Below, in pieces: positions 50,314 through 58,569 of a stretch of 64,000 bases of DNA; position 1 is the stretch's first letter; every line of letters begins with the position of its first letter. The translations under genes were made by a program, and so were the position numbers. The notes below the pieces were generated by a model. It ran no database searches. It saw only the letters and a list, made by a program, of their open reading frames with translations, and was not told the origin of the DNA. The DNA is from Lentzea flava (GTDB lineage Bacteria; Actinomycetota; Actinomycetes; Mycobacteriales; Pseudonocardiaceae): assembly GCF_014648475.1 (NCBI RefSeq), contig NZ_BMRE01000024.1:1-64000 (forward strand). The letters run 5' to 3'.

Positions 50314-52938
50314 GTGGGCGCTGCCAGAGATCCGTTCGACTTCCCGCGGCACTGGGAGGCGGACGTCGTCCTCAGCGACGGCGGCACCGTCCACCTGCGA
50401 CCGATCACGCCCGACGACGGCGAGAAGCTCAGGGAGTTCCACGGGAGACTCTCCGAACGAACGCGGTATTTCCGCTACTTCGGTCCGTACCCACGGATCC
50501 CGCAGAGGGACCTCGAACGGTTCAGCACGGTCGACCACCACGACCGGGTGGCGCTCATCGCGCTGCTCGGCGACGACATCGTCGCGGTCGGCCGGTTCGA
50601 CCGGTTGCACGGCGGTGAGTCGGCCGAGGTCGCGTTCGTCGTCGAGGACGGGCACCAGGGACGCGGGCTGGGCAGCATCCTGCTCGAACACCTCGCCGCG
50701 GCCGCCAGGGAGGTCGGGCTCACGCGGTTCGAGGCCGAGGTGCTGGCCGAGAACGGGCAGATGGTCCGGGTGTTCCGCGACGCCGGCTACCAGGTCAGCA
50801 GGGCGTTCGAGGAGGGGGTCCTGCACCTGGAGTTCGCGATCGACCCCACCGACGAGTCCGTCGCCGTAGCCAGGGCCCGCGAGCAGGCCGCCGAGGCCCG
50901 CAGCGTGCACAACCTGCTGCATCCGAGGTCGGTCGCGGTCATCGGCGCCTCCACGGACCCGACCAAGATCGGGCACGCGGTCCTCAAGAACCTCCTCGAA
51001 GCCGACTTCAACGGGCCCGTCTACCCGGTCAACGCCGAGCACCGCGCCGTCCGGGGCGTCCGGGCGTACCCGACCGTGCTGGACATCCCCGACGACGTCG
51101 ACCTCGCCGTCGTCGCCGTGCCCGCGGCCAGCGTCGACGAGGTCATGGACGCATGTCTCGCCAAGGGCGTGAAGGCGCTCGTCGTCGTCAGCTCCGGCTA
51201 CGGCGAGACGGGGCCCGACGGTCTGTCTGCCGAACGCAGGCTCGCGGCCGAGGCGAGAGCGCACGGCATGCGTGTCGTCGGCCCGAACGCCCTGGGCGTG
51301 CTCAACCTCGACCCCAAGGTCAGGCTCAACGCGAGCCTCGCCCCGAAGCTTCCGGCACGCGGCCGTGCGGGCTTCTTCTGCCAGTCAGGCGCCCTCGGCA
51401 CGGCCATCCTCGCCAACGCCGCGGGCTGGGGCCTCGGCCTGTCCACGTTCGTCTCGGCGGGCAACCGCGCCGACGTCTCCGGCAACGACCTGCTGCAGTA
51501 CTGGGAGACCGACCCGGCCACCGACGTCGTGCTGCTCTACCTGGAGTCGTTCGGCAACCCGCGCAAGTTCGCGAGGCTCGCGCGACGGCTCGGCCGCACC
51601 AAGCCCATCGTCGCGGTGAAGTCGGGACGGCACGCCGTCGTCCCCGGCCTCGCCGCCACCGGCACGAAGGTCGACGAGGCGAGCGTTCAGGCGTTGTTCG
51701 AGCAGGCCGGCGTGATCAGGGTCGACTCGCTGGCCCAGATGTTCGACACCGCGCTCCTGCTGGCCCACCAGCCGCTGCCCAAGGGCAAGCGCGTCGCCGT
51801 CGTCGGCAACTCCACCGCCATCGGCCTGCTCGCCGCCGACACGCTGCTCGCCCAGGACCTCGAGCTCGCGGGCGACCCCGTCGACGTCGGCGCCCAGGCC
51901 ACGCCGGAGGAATTCGCCAAGGCCGTCCAGGAAGCGCTCAACCGTCCCGACACCGACGCCCTCGTCGTCGTCTTCGTCCCACCGATCGCCGTCCCCGGCA
52001 CGGCCTATGCCCGCGCCCTCAAGGAGGCCGTGCACAGCGCGAAGCCCATCGTCTCCACGTTCCTCGCGGTCGAAGGAATTCCGGAGGAGCTGAGGGTTCC
52101 CGGCAAAGGCTCCGTCCCCAGCTACGCGAGCCCGGAACGCGCCGTCCTCGCGCTGGCCCGCGTGATCCGCTACGCCCGCTGGCGCGCCGCACCCCAGGGC
52201 CACTTCACCCGCCCCGAAGGCATCGACGCCGGACGAGCGAGGTCCATTGTGGACAACACTGAGACGGAAAGCCTGCTGGACGACGACAAAGCTGTGGAAC
52301 TCCTGAACTGTTACGGCATCGACGTCGTCCCGTTCCGCATCGCCCACAGCGCCGAGGAAGCAGCGGAAGCCGCCGACGAACTCGGCTACCCGGTCGCGAT
52401 GAAGGCCACCAGTGAACGGCTCCGCCACCGCACCGATCTCGTCGGTGTGCGGCTCGACATCGCGCAACAGGAATCGGTCAAGGCGGCCTACCACGACCTC
52501 GCCGCGCTGAGCGGCAAACCGGACGTGTACGTGCAACGCATGGCGCCCAAGGGAGTGAGCTGCGTTCTCGGCCTGCAGGACGACCCGAGCTTCGGCACGT
52601 TGGTCTGGTTCGGACTGTCGGGCCTCGTCAGCGATCTCCTCGGCGACCGCGCCTACCGGGCGGTACCCCTCACCGACACCGACGCCGCGGAACTCGTTGC
52701 CGCGCCGAAAGCCGCGCCGCTGCTCACCGGTTACCGCGGCGACGAACCCGCGGACCTGAAAGCACTTCAGGACCTGGTACTCCGTTTGGCCGCATTGGCG
52801 GAGGACCTACCGGAGGTGCGCTCGCTCAAACTCGAACCCGTTCTTGCTTCTGCCGCAGGGGCTTTCGTCAGCAGCGCGCGCATTGTCATCGGCCCACCTC
52901 CGTCGCTGCACGACGTCGGTCCACGCCGCTTGCGCTGA
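50314..52938 (+). CDS. GNAT/acyl-CoA synthetase fusion, Pat-type lysine acetyltransferase
   Basis: The 874-residue protein has an N-terminal GNAT domain (residues about 25-175, with the acetyl-CoA site GHQGRGLGSILLEHL), a CoA-binding domain (SVAVIGASTDPTKIGHAVLK), a ligase-type middle domain and a C-terminal ATP-grasp part (ELGYPVAMKATS). This is the Pat arrangement with the GNAT domain first, as described for Streptomyces lividans PatA. It should acetylate acyl-CoA synthetases and shut them off, with AcuC reversing it. The GTG start lies 6 nt after acuC. Confidence 0.9.
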   Translation: MGAARDPFDFPRHWEADVVLSDGGTVHLRPITPDDGEKLREFHGRLSERTRYFRYFGPYPRIPQRDLERFSTVDHHDRVALIALLGDDIVAVGRFDRLHGGESAEVAFVVEDGHQGRGLGSILLEHLAAAAREVGLTRFEAEVLAENGQMVRVFRDAGYQVSRAFEEGVLHLEFAIDPTDESVAVARAREQAAEARSVHNLLHPRSVAVIGASTDPTKIGHAVLKNLLEADFNGPVYPVNAEHRAVRGVRAYPTVLDIPDDVDLAVVAVPAASVDEVMDACLAKGVKALVVVSSGYGETGPDGLSAERRLAAEARAHGMRVVGPNALGVLNLDPKVRLNASLAPKLPARGRAGFFCQSGALGTAILANAAGWGLGLSTFVSAGNRADVSGNDLLQYWETDPATDVVLLYLESFGNPRKFARLARRLGRTKPIVAVKSGRHAVVPGLAATGTKVDEASVQALFEQAGVIRVDSLAQMFDTALLLAHQPLPKGKRVAVVGNSTAIGLLAADTLLAQDLELAGDPVDVGAQATPEEFAKAVQEALNRPDTDALVVVFVPPIAVPGTAYARALKEAVHSAKPIVSTFLAVEGIPEELRVPGKGSVPSYASPERAVLALARVIRYARWRAAPQGHFTRPEGIDAGRARSIVDNTETESLLDDDKAVELLNCYGIDVVPFRIAHSAEEAAEAADELGYPVAMKATSERLRHRTDLVGVRLDIAQQESVKAAYHDLAALSGKPDVYVQRMAPKGVSCVLGLQDDPSFGTLVWFGLSGLVSDLLGDRAYRAVPLTDTDAAELVAAPKAAPLLTGYRGDEPADLKALQDLVLRLAALAEDLPEVRSLKLEPVLASAAGAFVSSARIVIGPPPSLHDVGPRRLR

Positions 52939-53083
52939 CCTGGGCACCGCAACGATTCCGATGTCTCATTCGCTCCGAGGTATGGACATGCGCCGGATCG
53001 CCGCCTAGGTTTCCGGAATCGCCGAGCAACGCTGCCAAGGTGCATCGGCGCATGCCCGTGGAATAACGCTGTAAGAGGGACGA

Positions 53084-53917
53084 ATGACGCCGAGAGCGCT
53101 CCTCCGACTGGTAGCGACAACATGTGCGGCCGTGCTTCTCCTCGCCTCGTGCGCGGGTGGCGACGAGTCCACCATGGTGGGAAAGGTCAGCGCGAACGAC
53201 CGCATGACCATCGCCGTGTCGTACGACCAGCCGGGTCTCGCGGTGCGCAGGCTCGACGGCACCTACCGCGGTTTCGACGTCGACGTCGCCAAGTTCATCG
53301 CGAACGAGCTGGGCGTCAAGGAGCAGAACATCGTCTGGAAGGAAGCGCAGCCCGGCAACCGGGAGACGCTGCTGACCAGCGGTGAGGCCGACATGGTCGT
53401 CTCCACCTACTCGATCACGGACAAGCGCAAGGAGCTCGTCGACTTCGTCGGCCCGTACTTCGTCGCCGGTCAGGACCTGCTGGTGCGCATGAACGAGAGC
53501 CGCATCGAGGGCCCGAAGTCCCTCAACGCCAGCCTCCGTCTGTGCTCCACCGCCGGTTCCACGTCCGCCGCGTACGTGCGCGACCAGTTCGCGAACGATG
53601 TGAAGATGGTCGAGTACGCGAAGTTCAGCGACTGCGTCACGGCCCTGCTCGCGGAGAACGTCGACGCCGTCACCACCGACGACGTCCTGCTCGCCGGTTA
53701 CGCCGCCCAGAATCCGGAACTCCTGCGGGTCGTCGGCGACCCGTTCAGCAAGGAGGAGTACGGCGTCGGCCTGCGCCGCAACGATCCCACCAGCAAGGCG
53801 AAGGTCCAGGCGGCGCTGCAGAAGATGATCGACTCGGGCGCCTGGCGCAAGTCGCTGGAGGTCAACATCGGATCTTCCGGCTACAAGATCCCCGACCCGC
53901 CGAAGCTGGCGCCCTGA
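53084..53917 (+). CDS. Amino-acid ABC transporter substrate-binding lipoprotein
   Basis: The 277-residue protein has a lipobox (VLLLASCAGG) and the periplasmic-binding-protein family 3 fold (GFDVDVAKFIANELGV, SGEADMVVSTYSITDKRKE, VDFVGPYF), closest to GluB-type glutamate receptors. No permease or ATPase gene is nearby, so it may serve a distant transporter or act as a sensor. The ATG follows AGAGGGACGA. The 145-nt gap before it holds only a distant CATGCGCCG/CGGCGCATG pair. Confidence 0.85.
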   Translation: MTPRALLRLVATTCAAVLLLASCAGGDESTMVGKVSANDRMTIAVSYDQPGLAVRRLDGTYRGFDVDVAKFIANELGVKEQNIVWKEAQPGNRETLLTSGEADMVVSTYSITDKRKELVDFVGPYFVAGQDLLVRMNESRIEGPKSLNASLRLCSTAGSTSAAYVRDQFANDVKMVEYAKFSDCVTALLAENVDAVTTDDVLLAGYAAQNPELLRVVGDPFSKEEYGVGLRRNDPTSKAKVQAALQKMIDSGAWRKSLEVNIGSSGYKIPDPPKLAP

Positions 53918-53934
53918 TCACACAGAAGGTGACG

Positions 53935-53940
53935 TATGCT
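53935..53940 (+). promoter_or_regulatory. -10 box TATGCT for the GntR gene
   Basis: TATGCT ends 8 nt before the GTG at 53949, without a Shine-Dalgarno sequence. Confidence 0.45.
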
Positions 53941-53948
53941 CACGCCAC

Positions 53949-54716
53949 GTGAACCGCGTCCCGCCGCACCGTGCTGATCGCCCCGTTCGCGCGGGCATTC
54001 CCGAACACGGCCGAGTCCCGCGTTACTACGCGGTCAAGGCCGAACTCTTCGACCTCGTCGAGACCCTCGGAGAAGGCACCGTCCTGCCGTCCGAACGCGA
54101 GCTCGCCGAACGGTTCTCCGTGTCGCGCGTCACGCTCCGCCAGGCCGTCAGCGAACTGGTGCTCGAAGGCAAGCTCATCCGCCGCCAGGGCAGCGGCACG
54201 TTCGTCGCGCCACCCAAGCTCGTCCAGCCCCTGTCGCTGGTCAGCTACACCGAGGGCATGCGCCGTCAGGGCGTCGAGCCGACCCGCACGGTGATCACGA
54301 TCGAGGAGATCACCGCCGACGACGGTCTCTCCCGCGACCTGATGCTCGAGCCGGGCGACCCGGTCGTGCACCTCGAACGGGTCCTGCTCGCCGACGACGA
54401 ACGCATCGGCCTCGAATCGACGTATCTGAGCAGCCGCCGCTTCCCGGATCTGATGGACAAGCTAGACCCCGCCGGATCGCTCTACGCGTGTCTCACCGAA
54501 CGGCTCGGCGTGCGCTTCGCCGAGGCGGAGGAGCGCGTCGAGACGGTGCTCGCCACGCCCCGCGAAGCACTGCTGATCGGCACGAACCCGGCACTGCCGA
54601 TGTTGCTGCTGCACCGCGTCTCCTACGACGTCGACGGCCACCCGATCGAACGCGCCCGATCGCTGTACCGGGGCGATCGGTTCAGCTTCGTCGCACGGCT
54701 GCACGCAGACCGCTAG
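53949..54716 (+). CDS. GntR/HutC-family regulator
   Basis: The 255-residue protein has the GntR winged helix (GEGTVLPSERELAERFSVSR, then VTLRQAVSELVLEGKLIRRQ) and a C-terminal UTRA effector domain (VVHLERVLLADDERIGLEST). DasR belongs to this subfamily and senses phosphorylated amino sugars, but the ligand here is unknown. It lies 31 nt after the solute-binding lipoprotein gene and may regulate it. Confidence 0.92.
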   Translation: MNRVPPHRADRPVRAGIPEHGRVPRYYAVKAELFDLVETLGEGTVLPSERELAERFSVSRVTLRQAVSELVLEGKLIRRQGSGTFVAPPKLVQPLSLVSYTEGMRRQGVEPTRTVITIEEITADDGLSRDLMLEPGDPVVHLERVLLADDERIGLESTYLSSRRFPDLMDKLDPAGSLYACLTERLGVRFAEAEERVETVLATPREALLIGTNPALPMLLLHRVSYDVDGHPIERARSLYRGDRFSFVARLHADR

Positions 54717-54788
54717 CGCGCCGTCCGTCCAAAGTGGAGCAACCGGCGAAGGCTCATCTTTCGGGCCCCAACGGACACATCGTGCACT

Positions 54789-55052
54789 TTGAGTGACTTC
54801 CCGTGCGCGTCCGGGAGGCTGACGCTCGTCCGGCCAGGCGCGAGCGGCCTGCCAGGCGCCGGCCCGGCCGACGAGCTGGTCGAGGGCCAGATCGTCAAGC
54901 TGGACAACGGTTTCCTCGTGTCTCGACACGTCACGCACGAGGGTGCGCAGCGGATCCGCGAAGTGACTGCCGGTCACCGGATCCCGTTCCCGCGCGGGAA
55001 GATACCGCCCGTTCGCACTCGTTTCCCGGACAAGTCGCGGAGGTACTGTTGA
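54789..55052 (+). CDS. Possible small protein, 87 residues
   Basis: A TTG-started frame encodes 87 residues with a plausible globular core (VEGQIVKLDNGFLVSRHVTH). I recognise no family. The region 54717-55102 otherwise holds only the inverted pair CAAAGTG/CACTTTG (54730 and 54785). No clear ribosome binding site is present. It could be a real gene, a remnant or chance. Confidence 0.35.
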   Translation: MSDFPCASGRLTLVRPGASGLPGAGPADELVEGQIVKLDNGFLVSRHVTHEGAQRIREVTAGHRIPFPRGKIPPVRTRFPDKSRRYC

Positions 55053-55102
55053 CGGTACGAACTCTGGATGTCCGCAACGGTGCGGAGGAGCGGGGGTGTG
55101 CC

Positions 55103-55444
55103 GTGTCCTTCAAGGCGGAGTTCCTCGCTGAACTCGAGGACTGTCTGCGCGGCTACGGCGCGGTCCCGGTGAGCAATCCCGACGCACTCGCGCTGTTCAT
55201 CGAGTTCGTGCGAGCTCTTCCGGCGAGCGATCAGAGGCTGCGTTGCCTCGAAGGTGTCGACCAGGGGTCCGGTTCCTTCTGGAACAACCCGGCGGTGTGG
55301 TGGGAGCAGGTGCCGAGGTTCGGTGCGGGGCTGCCGCGCTGCGGATCGGCGGAGTGCCGCAAGTTGCTGGACGACATGCTCGACGAGGCCATCAGCGACG
55401 AGATCGACGTGCTGGAGATGGAGATCCGCGAGCTGCCCAGCTGA
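55103..55444 (+). CDS. Hypothetical protein, 113 residues
   Basis: This small acidic protein has LPRCGSAECRKLLDDMLDE, with two cysteines spaced C-x4-C, and WNNPAVWWEQVPRFG, with no named family. The GTG at 55103 is weakly supported by GGGGGTG; longer starts are possible. It stands alone, on the plus strand, facing the convergent paralogue pair. Confidence 0.55.
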   Translation: MSFKAEFLAELEDCLRGYGAVPVSNPDALALFIEFVRALPASDQRLRCLEGVDQGSGSFWNNPAVWWEQVPRFGAGLPRCGSAECRKLLDDMLDEAISDEIDVLEMEIRELPS

Positions 55445-55507
55445 TCGGGCCCGGACATGCCTGCCGGCGCCGCCACCTGTTACGGCCACGGCGCCGGGGC
55501 TTCCAAC

Positions 55508-55993
55508 TCACTTCGCGGCAACGAGTGTCTTGAAGAGTTCCCGATAGCGGTGGAGAGCCAGTCGCAAGTCCTCGGTCTGCGGATCACCGTTTCCCTCGAG
55601 CTGCTTCGCGAGTGAACGGTGACGGGCGGTGAGTTCCTCGATCGCCCGCGTCACGAGGTCGTCTGCCTTGCGGACGGCCGCTTTCGGGTCGTCGACGAAC
55701 TCGTACTGCACGGCCTGCCACTCGTCCTCGAGCCGCCCGGCCGGTCGTTCCTGCCGCTCCTGTCGTTCCTGTCGTTCCTGCTGCTGGTGTTGCGCGGGGA
55801 CCTGCCGTTCCTGCTGCTGGTGCTGCGAGGGAATCGGCTGCTGTTCCTGGCGCTGTTCCTGGCGCGGGTCCTGCCGCACGTCCTGGCGGACGTCCTGACG
55901 CTGGTCGTGCTCACCCTGCCGCTGCTGAGGCTGCGGTGGAGCCGACGCGGGGTCGTTCGTCACCGGAGCCTTCCTCACAGGTGCCTCAGACAT
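55508..55993 (-). CDS. Gln-rich protein, paralogue of the next gene
   Basis: The 161-residue protein has an N-terminal half of Gln/Arg/Glu repeats (RQDVRQDPRQEQ, HQQQERQ, RQERQERQERP) and a C-terminal domain with WQAVQYEFVDDPKAAVRKAD and DLRLALHRYRELFKTL. The same domain occurs in the protein encoded immediately upstream. The ATG lies 8 nt inside that gene's end, after GGAAGGAGAAG. The low-complexity half looks disordered and may serve as a linker or condensation region. The function is unknown. Confidence 0.7.
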   Translation of the reverse strand: MSEAPVRKAPVTNDPASAPPQPQQRQGEHDQRQDVRQDVRQDPRQEQRQEQQPIPSQHQQQERQVPAQHQQQERQERQERQERPAGRLEDEWQAVQYEFVDDPKAAVRKADDLVTRAIEELTARHRSLAKQLEGNGDPQTEDLRLALHRYRELFKTLVAAK

Positions 55994-56579
55994 CCGTCTT
56001 CTCCTTCCGTTCCTTCCGTGCGGCCTCACGGTCCTTGTCGGGAGCCGCACCGCGCTCGAGCAGGTCGGTGAACAGCTCGCGGTAGTGCACCATCGCGGTG
56101 CGCAGGTCCTCGGTGCTCGCCTCGCCGATCTCCTGGCGTTCCGAGATGTCGTGCGCCTTGCGGTAGTGCTCGAGGGTCCGGGCGTGTTCCACGGACAGGA
56201 CGCTGAGTTGCGCCTCGTAACCCTCAGTGGGATAGCCGCGTTCGGCCATCAGATCCGTGACCAACCGGTCGGCGTCCGCGATCGCCTTGTCCGGCGAATC
56301 CACGAACTTCGCCTGCACACCCGCCCAGTGCCGCCGGTAACTCTCTTGTGCCGAAGGGGAAAGCGGCTTCAGGTCGAACTCGCTGTGGCGGTGCTCCCGC
56401 TCCGCGAGCTCCTTCTCCGCCGCGGTTCTGCTGTCGCTGTGGGAGACCGCGCGGTCGTACTCGGGGCCGAAGCGGTCGCGCAGCCTCTTGCGCTGCATGG
56501 CGGGCCTCACCACGAACACGAGGACAACCAGCACCACGAGAACCGCGACCACCAGACCGATGATGGCGCCCGTTGACAT
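55986..56579 (-). CDS. Membrane-anchored paralogue of the Gln-rich protein
   Basis: The 197-residue protein has one N-terminal membrane helix (IIGLVVAVLVVLVVLVFVV), a basic stretch, and a domain with HWAGVQAKFVDSPDKAIADAD and EDLRTAMVHYRELFTDLLE that matches the C-terminal domain of the downstream gene. The two are translationally coupled, with 8 nt of overlap. Its ribosome binding site sits in a strong hairpin in the leader. It lies 69 nt downstream of rtcB, possibly in the same operon. Confidence 0.7.
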   Translation of the reverse strand: MSTGAIIGLVVAVLVVLVVLVFVVRPAMQRKRLRDRFGPEYDRAVSHSDSRTAAEKELAEREHRHSEFDLKPLSPSAQESYRRHWAGVQAKFVDSPDKAIADADRLVTDLMAERGYPTEGYEAQLSVLSVEHARTLEHYRKAHDISERQEIGEASTEDLRTAMVHYRELFTDLLERGAAPDKDREAARKERKEKTDV

Positions 56580-56585
56580 GGAAAC

Positions 56586-56621
56586 CCTCCAAGACAGGCA
56601 AAATCTCTGCTGTCCTGGAGG
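56586..56621 (-). promoter_or_regulatory. Hairpin that hides a ribosome binding site
   Basis: CCTCCAAGACAG (56586-56597) pairs with CTGTCCTGGAGG (56610-56621) apart from one mismatch, with a 12-nt loop. On the minus strand the 3' arm contains GGAGG, the Shine-Dalgarno sequence of the gene starting at 56579. The structure could be a terminator for rtcB, or a translational switch. Confidence 0.65.
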
Positions 56622-56648
56622 CTTGCCCCGTGCTCAGATCGGGAAACA

Positions 56649-57827
56649 TCAACCCTTGATACAAACCACCTGCTTGAGCTTGGCGACCACCTCGACCAGG
56701 TCGGACTGGTTCGCCATCACGGTGTCGATGTCCTTGTAGGCGGCCGGGATCTCGTCCACCACACCGGAGTCCTTGCGGCACTCGACACCACTTGTCTGGG
56801 CGGCGAGATCCTGCTCGGTGAACGTCTTGCGGGCCTTGGTGCGCGACATCTTCCGGCCGGCGCCGTGCGACGCCGACTCGAACGAGTCCGGGTTGCCGAG
56901 CCCGCGCACGATGTACGAGCCGGTGCCCATCGAGCCCGGGATGATGCCCAGCTCGCCACGTCCCGCCCGGATCGCGCCCTTGCGGGTCACCAGCACGTCC
57001 TCACCGAAGTGCGTCTCCTCCGCAACGTAGTTGTGGTGACAGGAGATCGGCTCCTCGAACTGGATGTGCGGGAACTCCACACGCAGCACGTCGCACACCA
57101 AACGCAGCATGACCGCGCGGTTACGCCGTGCGTAGTCCTGCGCCCAGTACAGGTCGTGCCGGTACGCCGCCATCTCGGGCGTGCCCGAGAGGAACACGGC
57201 GAGGTCCGGGTCCGGCAGCTCGGCGTTGTGCGCGAGCGTGCGCGCCACCGAGATGTGGTGCTGCGCCAGCTCGTTGCCGATACCGCGCGACCCGGAGTGC
57301 AGCATGACCCACACGCGCTGGTCGGTGTCCAGGCAGACCTCGAGGAAGTGGTTGCCGCCGCCGAGCGTGCCCATCTGGTGCATCGCCTTGTCGGCGCGCG
57401 CCTTCACGGCCGGCGTCAGGTCCTCGAAACGCTTCCAGAACGACGTCCAGTCGGACGCGTCCTTCTCGGTGAACGCCGTCGCCTTGTGCTGAGCGAAACC
57501 GACGGGCACGGCGGCTTCCATGCGGGATCGCAGACCGCGCAACGTCGCCGGCAGATCGCTCGCGGTGAGCGACGTGCGCAGGGCGGTCATGCCGCAGCCG
57601 ATGTCGACGCCGACGGCCGCGGGGGAGACGGCGTCGCGCAGCGCGATCACCGAGCCCACCGTGGCGCCCTTTCCGTAGTGCACGTCGGGCATGACCGCGA
57701 TGTGCTTGACGGCCCACGGCAGCGCGGAGATGTTCTGAAGCTGCCGCATGGCGAACTCCTCGACCTCGTCGGGCCGAGTCCACATGCGGATGTCCACGTT
57801 CTGGCCGCGGACGACGGTTGCTGCCAT
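56649..57827 (-). CDS. rtcB: RNA-splicing ligase RtcB
   Basis: RtcB joins a 2',3'-cyclic phosphate or 3'-phosphate RNA end to a 5'-hydroxyl end, using Mn(II) and GTP. The 392-residue protein has VGVDIGCGM with the metal-binding Asp and Cys, GGGNHFLEV, HSGSRGIGN, and SHGAGRKMSR with the His that receives GMP. It is of normal bacterial length. No archease or rtcA/rtcR gene is adjacent. The two uncharacterised paralogues follow it on the same strand. Confidence 0.96.
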   Translation of the reverse strand: MAATVVRGQNVDIRMWTRPDEVEEFAMRQLQNISALPWAVKHIAVMPDVHYGKGATVGSVIALRDAVSPAAVGVDIGCGMTALRTSLTASDLPATLRGLRSRMEAAVPVGFAQHKATAFTEKDASDWTSFWKRFEDLTPAVKARADKAMHQMGTLGGGNHFLEVCLDTDQRVWVMLHSGSRGIGNELAQHHISVARTLAHNAELPDPDLAVFLSGTPEMAAYRHDLYWAQDYARRNRAVMLRLVCDVLRVEFPHIQFEEPISCHHNYVAEETHFGEDVLVTRKGAIRAGRGELGIIPGSMGTGSYIVRGLGNPDSFESASHGAGRKMSRTKARKTFTEQDLAAQTSGVECRKDSGVVDEIPAAYKDIDTVMANQSDLVEVVAKLKQVVCIKG

Positions 57828-57837
57828 GACTACGAGG

Positions 57838-58521
57838 TTAGGCGGCGCTTTGCGTGATCCACAAAGGAGTTTCGCGGGGAGTCTCGGCGCTCACGAACTC
57901 CCATGCGCCCCTGCGCACCTTCGCCTTGCTCATGTCGCCGCCGAGGTTGGTGACGAACGCGCGCACCGTCGGCAGGTCGTCGACGTCCGCGATGAGGATC
58001 GCCTTGTTCCGCAACGTGACGCTGCCGCCGCCGAGCTTCTCGCGCGCGACCGCGTCCTCGAGGAGGCCGTCGCGGACCTGCTGCGCGGTGATGCCGTCGA
58101 TCTCGACCTGGACGGCGTCGACCTTCGGCGAGTTCGCGGGCAGGAAGCGGAACGTCAGCACCGACTCCTGCCGGAACTGCTTGCTGATCGTCGAAGCCGT
58201 GTGGCGCAGGCTTTCCTCGTTGAGCGTGACGTCGAACTTGCGGGAGCGCTCGAACGTCGTCTGCTGCAGGTCGCTCGACCAGAACACGCCGTCGAGCAGC
58301 GTGGAGCGGGTGGTGACGCCGCCGTTGGCGAGCACGATGCCGCGCACCTCGCGGTCGAACTCGACCAGCTTGTCCTTGAGCCGCGGGTCGTCGGGATCCG
58401 TGATGATCGCCGTGTTGTTGGTCGCGAAGATCTCCGGGCACGGCAGCGGTGCGCCCGCCGCCGTGCCCGTCGAGACCGTGATCGCCAATACCGACGTGAC
58501 TGCCACGAGAAGCTTTCGCAT
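57838..58521 (-). CDS. Secreted protein of unknown function
   Basis: The 227-residue protein has a signal peptide (MRKLLVAVTSVLAITVST, ending AAGA) and a mature part of mixed helices and strands (EFDREVRGIVLANGGVTTRS, then KVDAVQVEIDGITAQQVRD). No family is recognised. TACGTT lies 7 nt before the ATG with no ribosome binding site, so it is probably leaderless. It ends 11 nt upstream of rtcB on the same strand and may be cotranscribed with it. Confidence 0.65.
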   Translation of the reverse strand: MRKLLVAVTSVLAITVSTGTAAGAPLPCPEIFATNNTAIITDPDDPRLKDKLVEFDREVRGIVLANGGVTTRSTLLDGVFWSSDLQQTTFERSRKFDVTLNEESLRHTASTISKQFRQESVLTFRFLPANSPKVDAVQVEIDGITAQQVRDGLLEDAVAREKLGGGSVTLRNKAILIADVDDLPTVRAFVTNLGGDMSKAKVRRGAWEFVSAETPRETPLWITQSAA

Positions 58522-58569
58522 GCGGCACAACGTATTGGCACCGGGTTCGCGGGGCACGCCCAATTCCGT

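Noticed and set aside
48922..51264. A 780-codon minus-strand frame opposite acuC and the Pat-like gene
   Set aside because: Its product is Arg/Pro/Val-rich without any motif, and the plus-strand genes carry complete catalytic signatures.
54717..54791. A terminator formed by CAAAGTG and CACTTTG
   Set aside because: The 7-bp arms are 48 nt apart with no T-run, so a stable terminator is unlikely.
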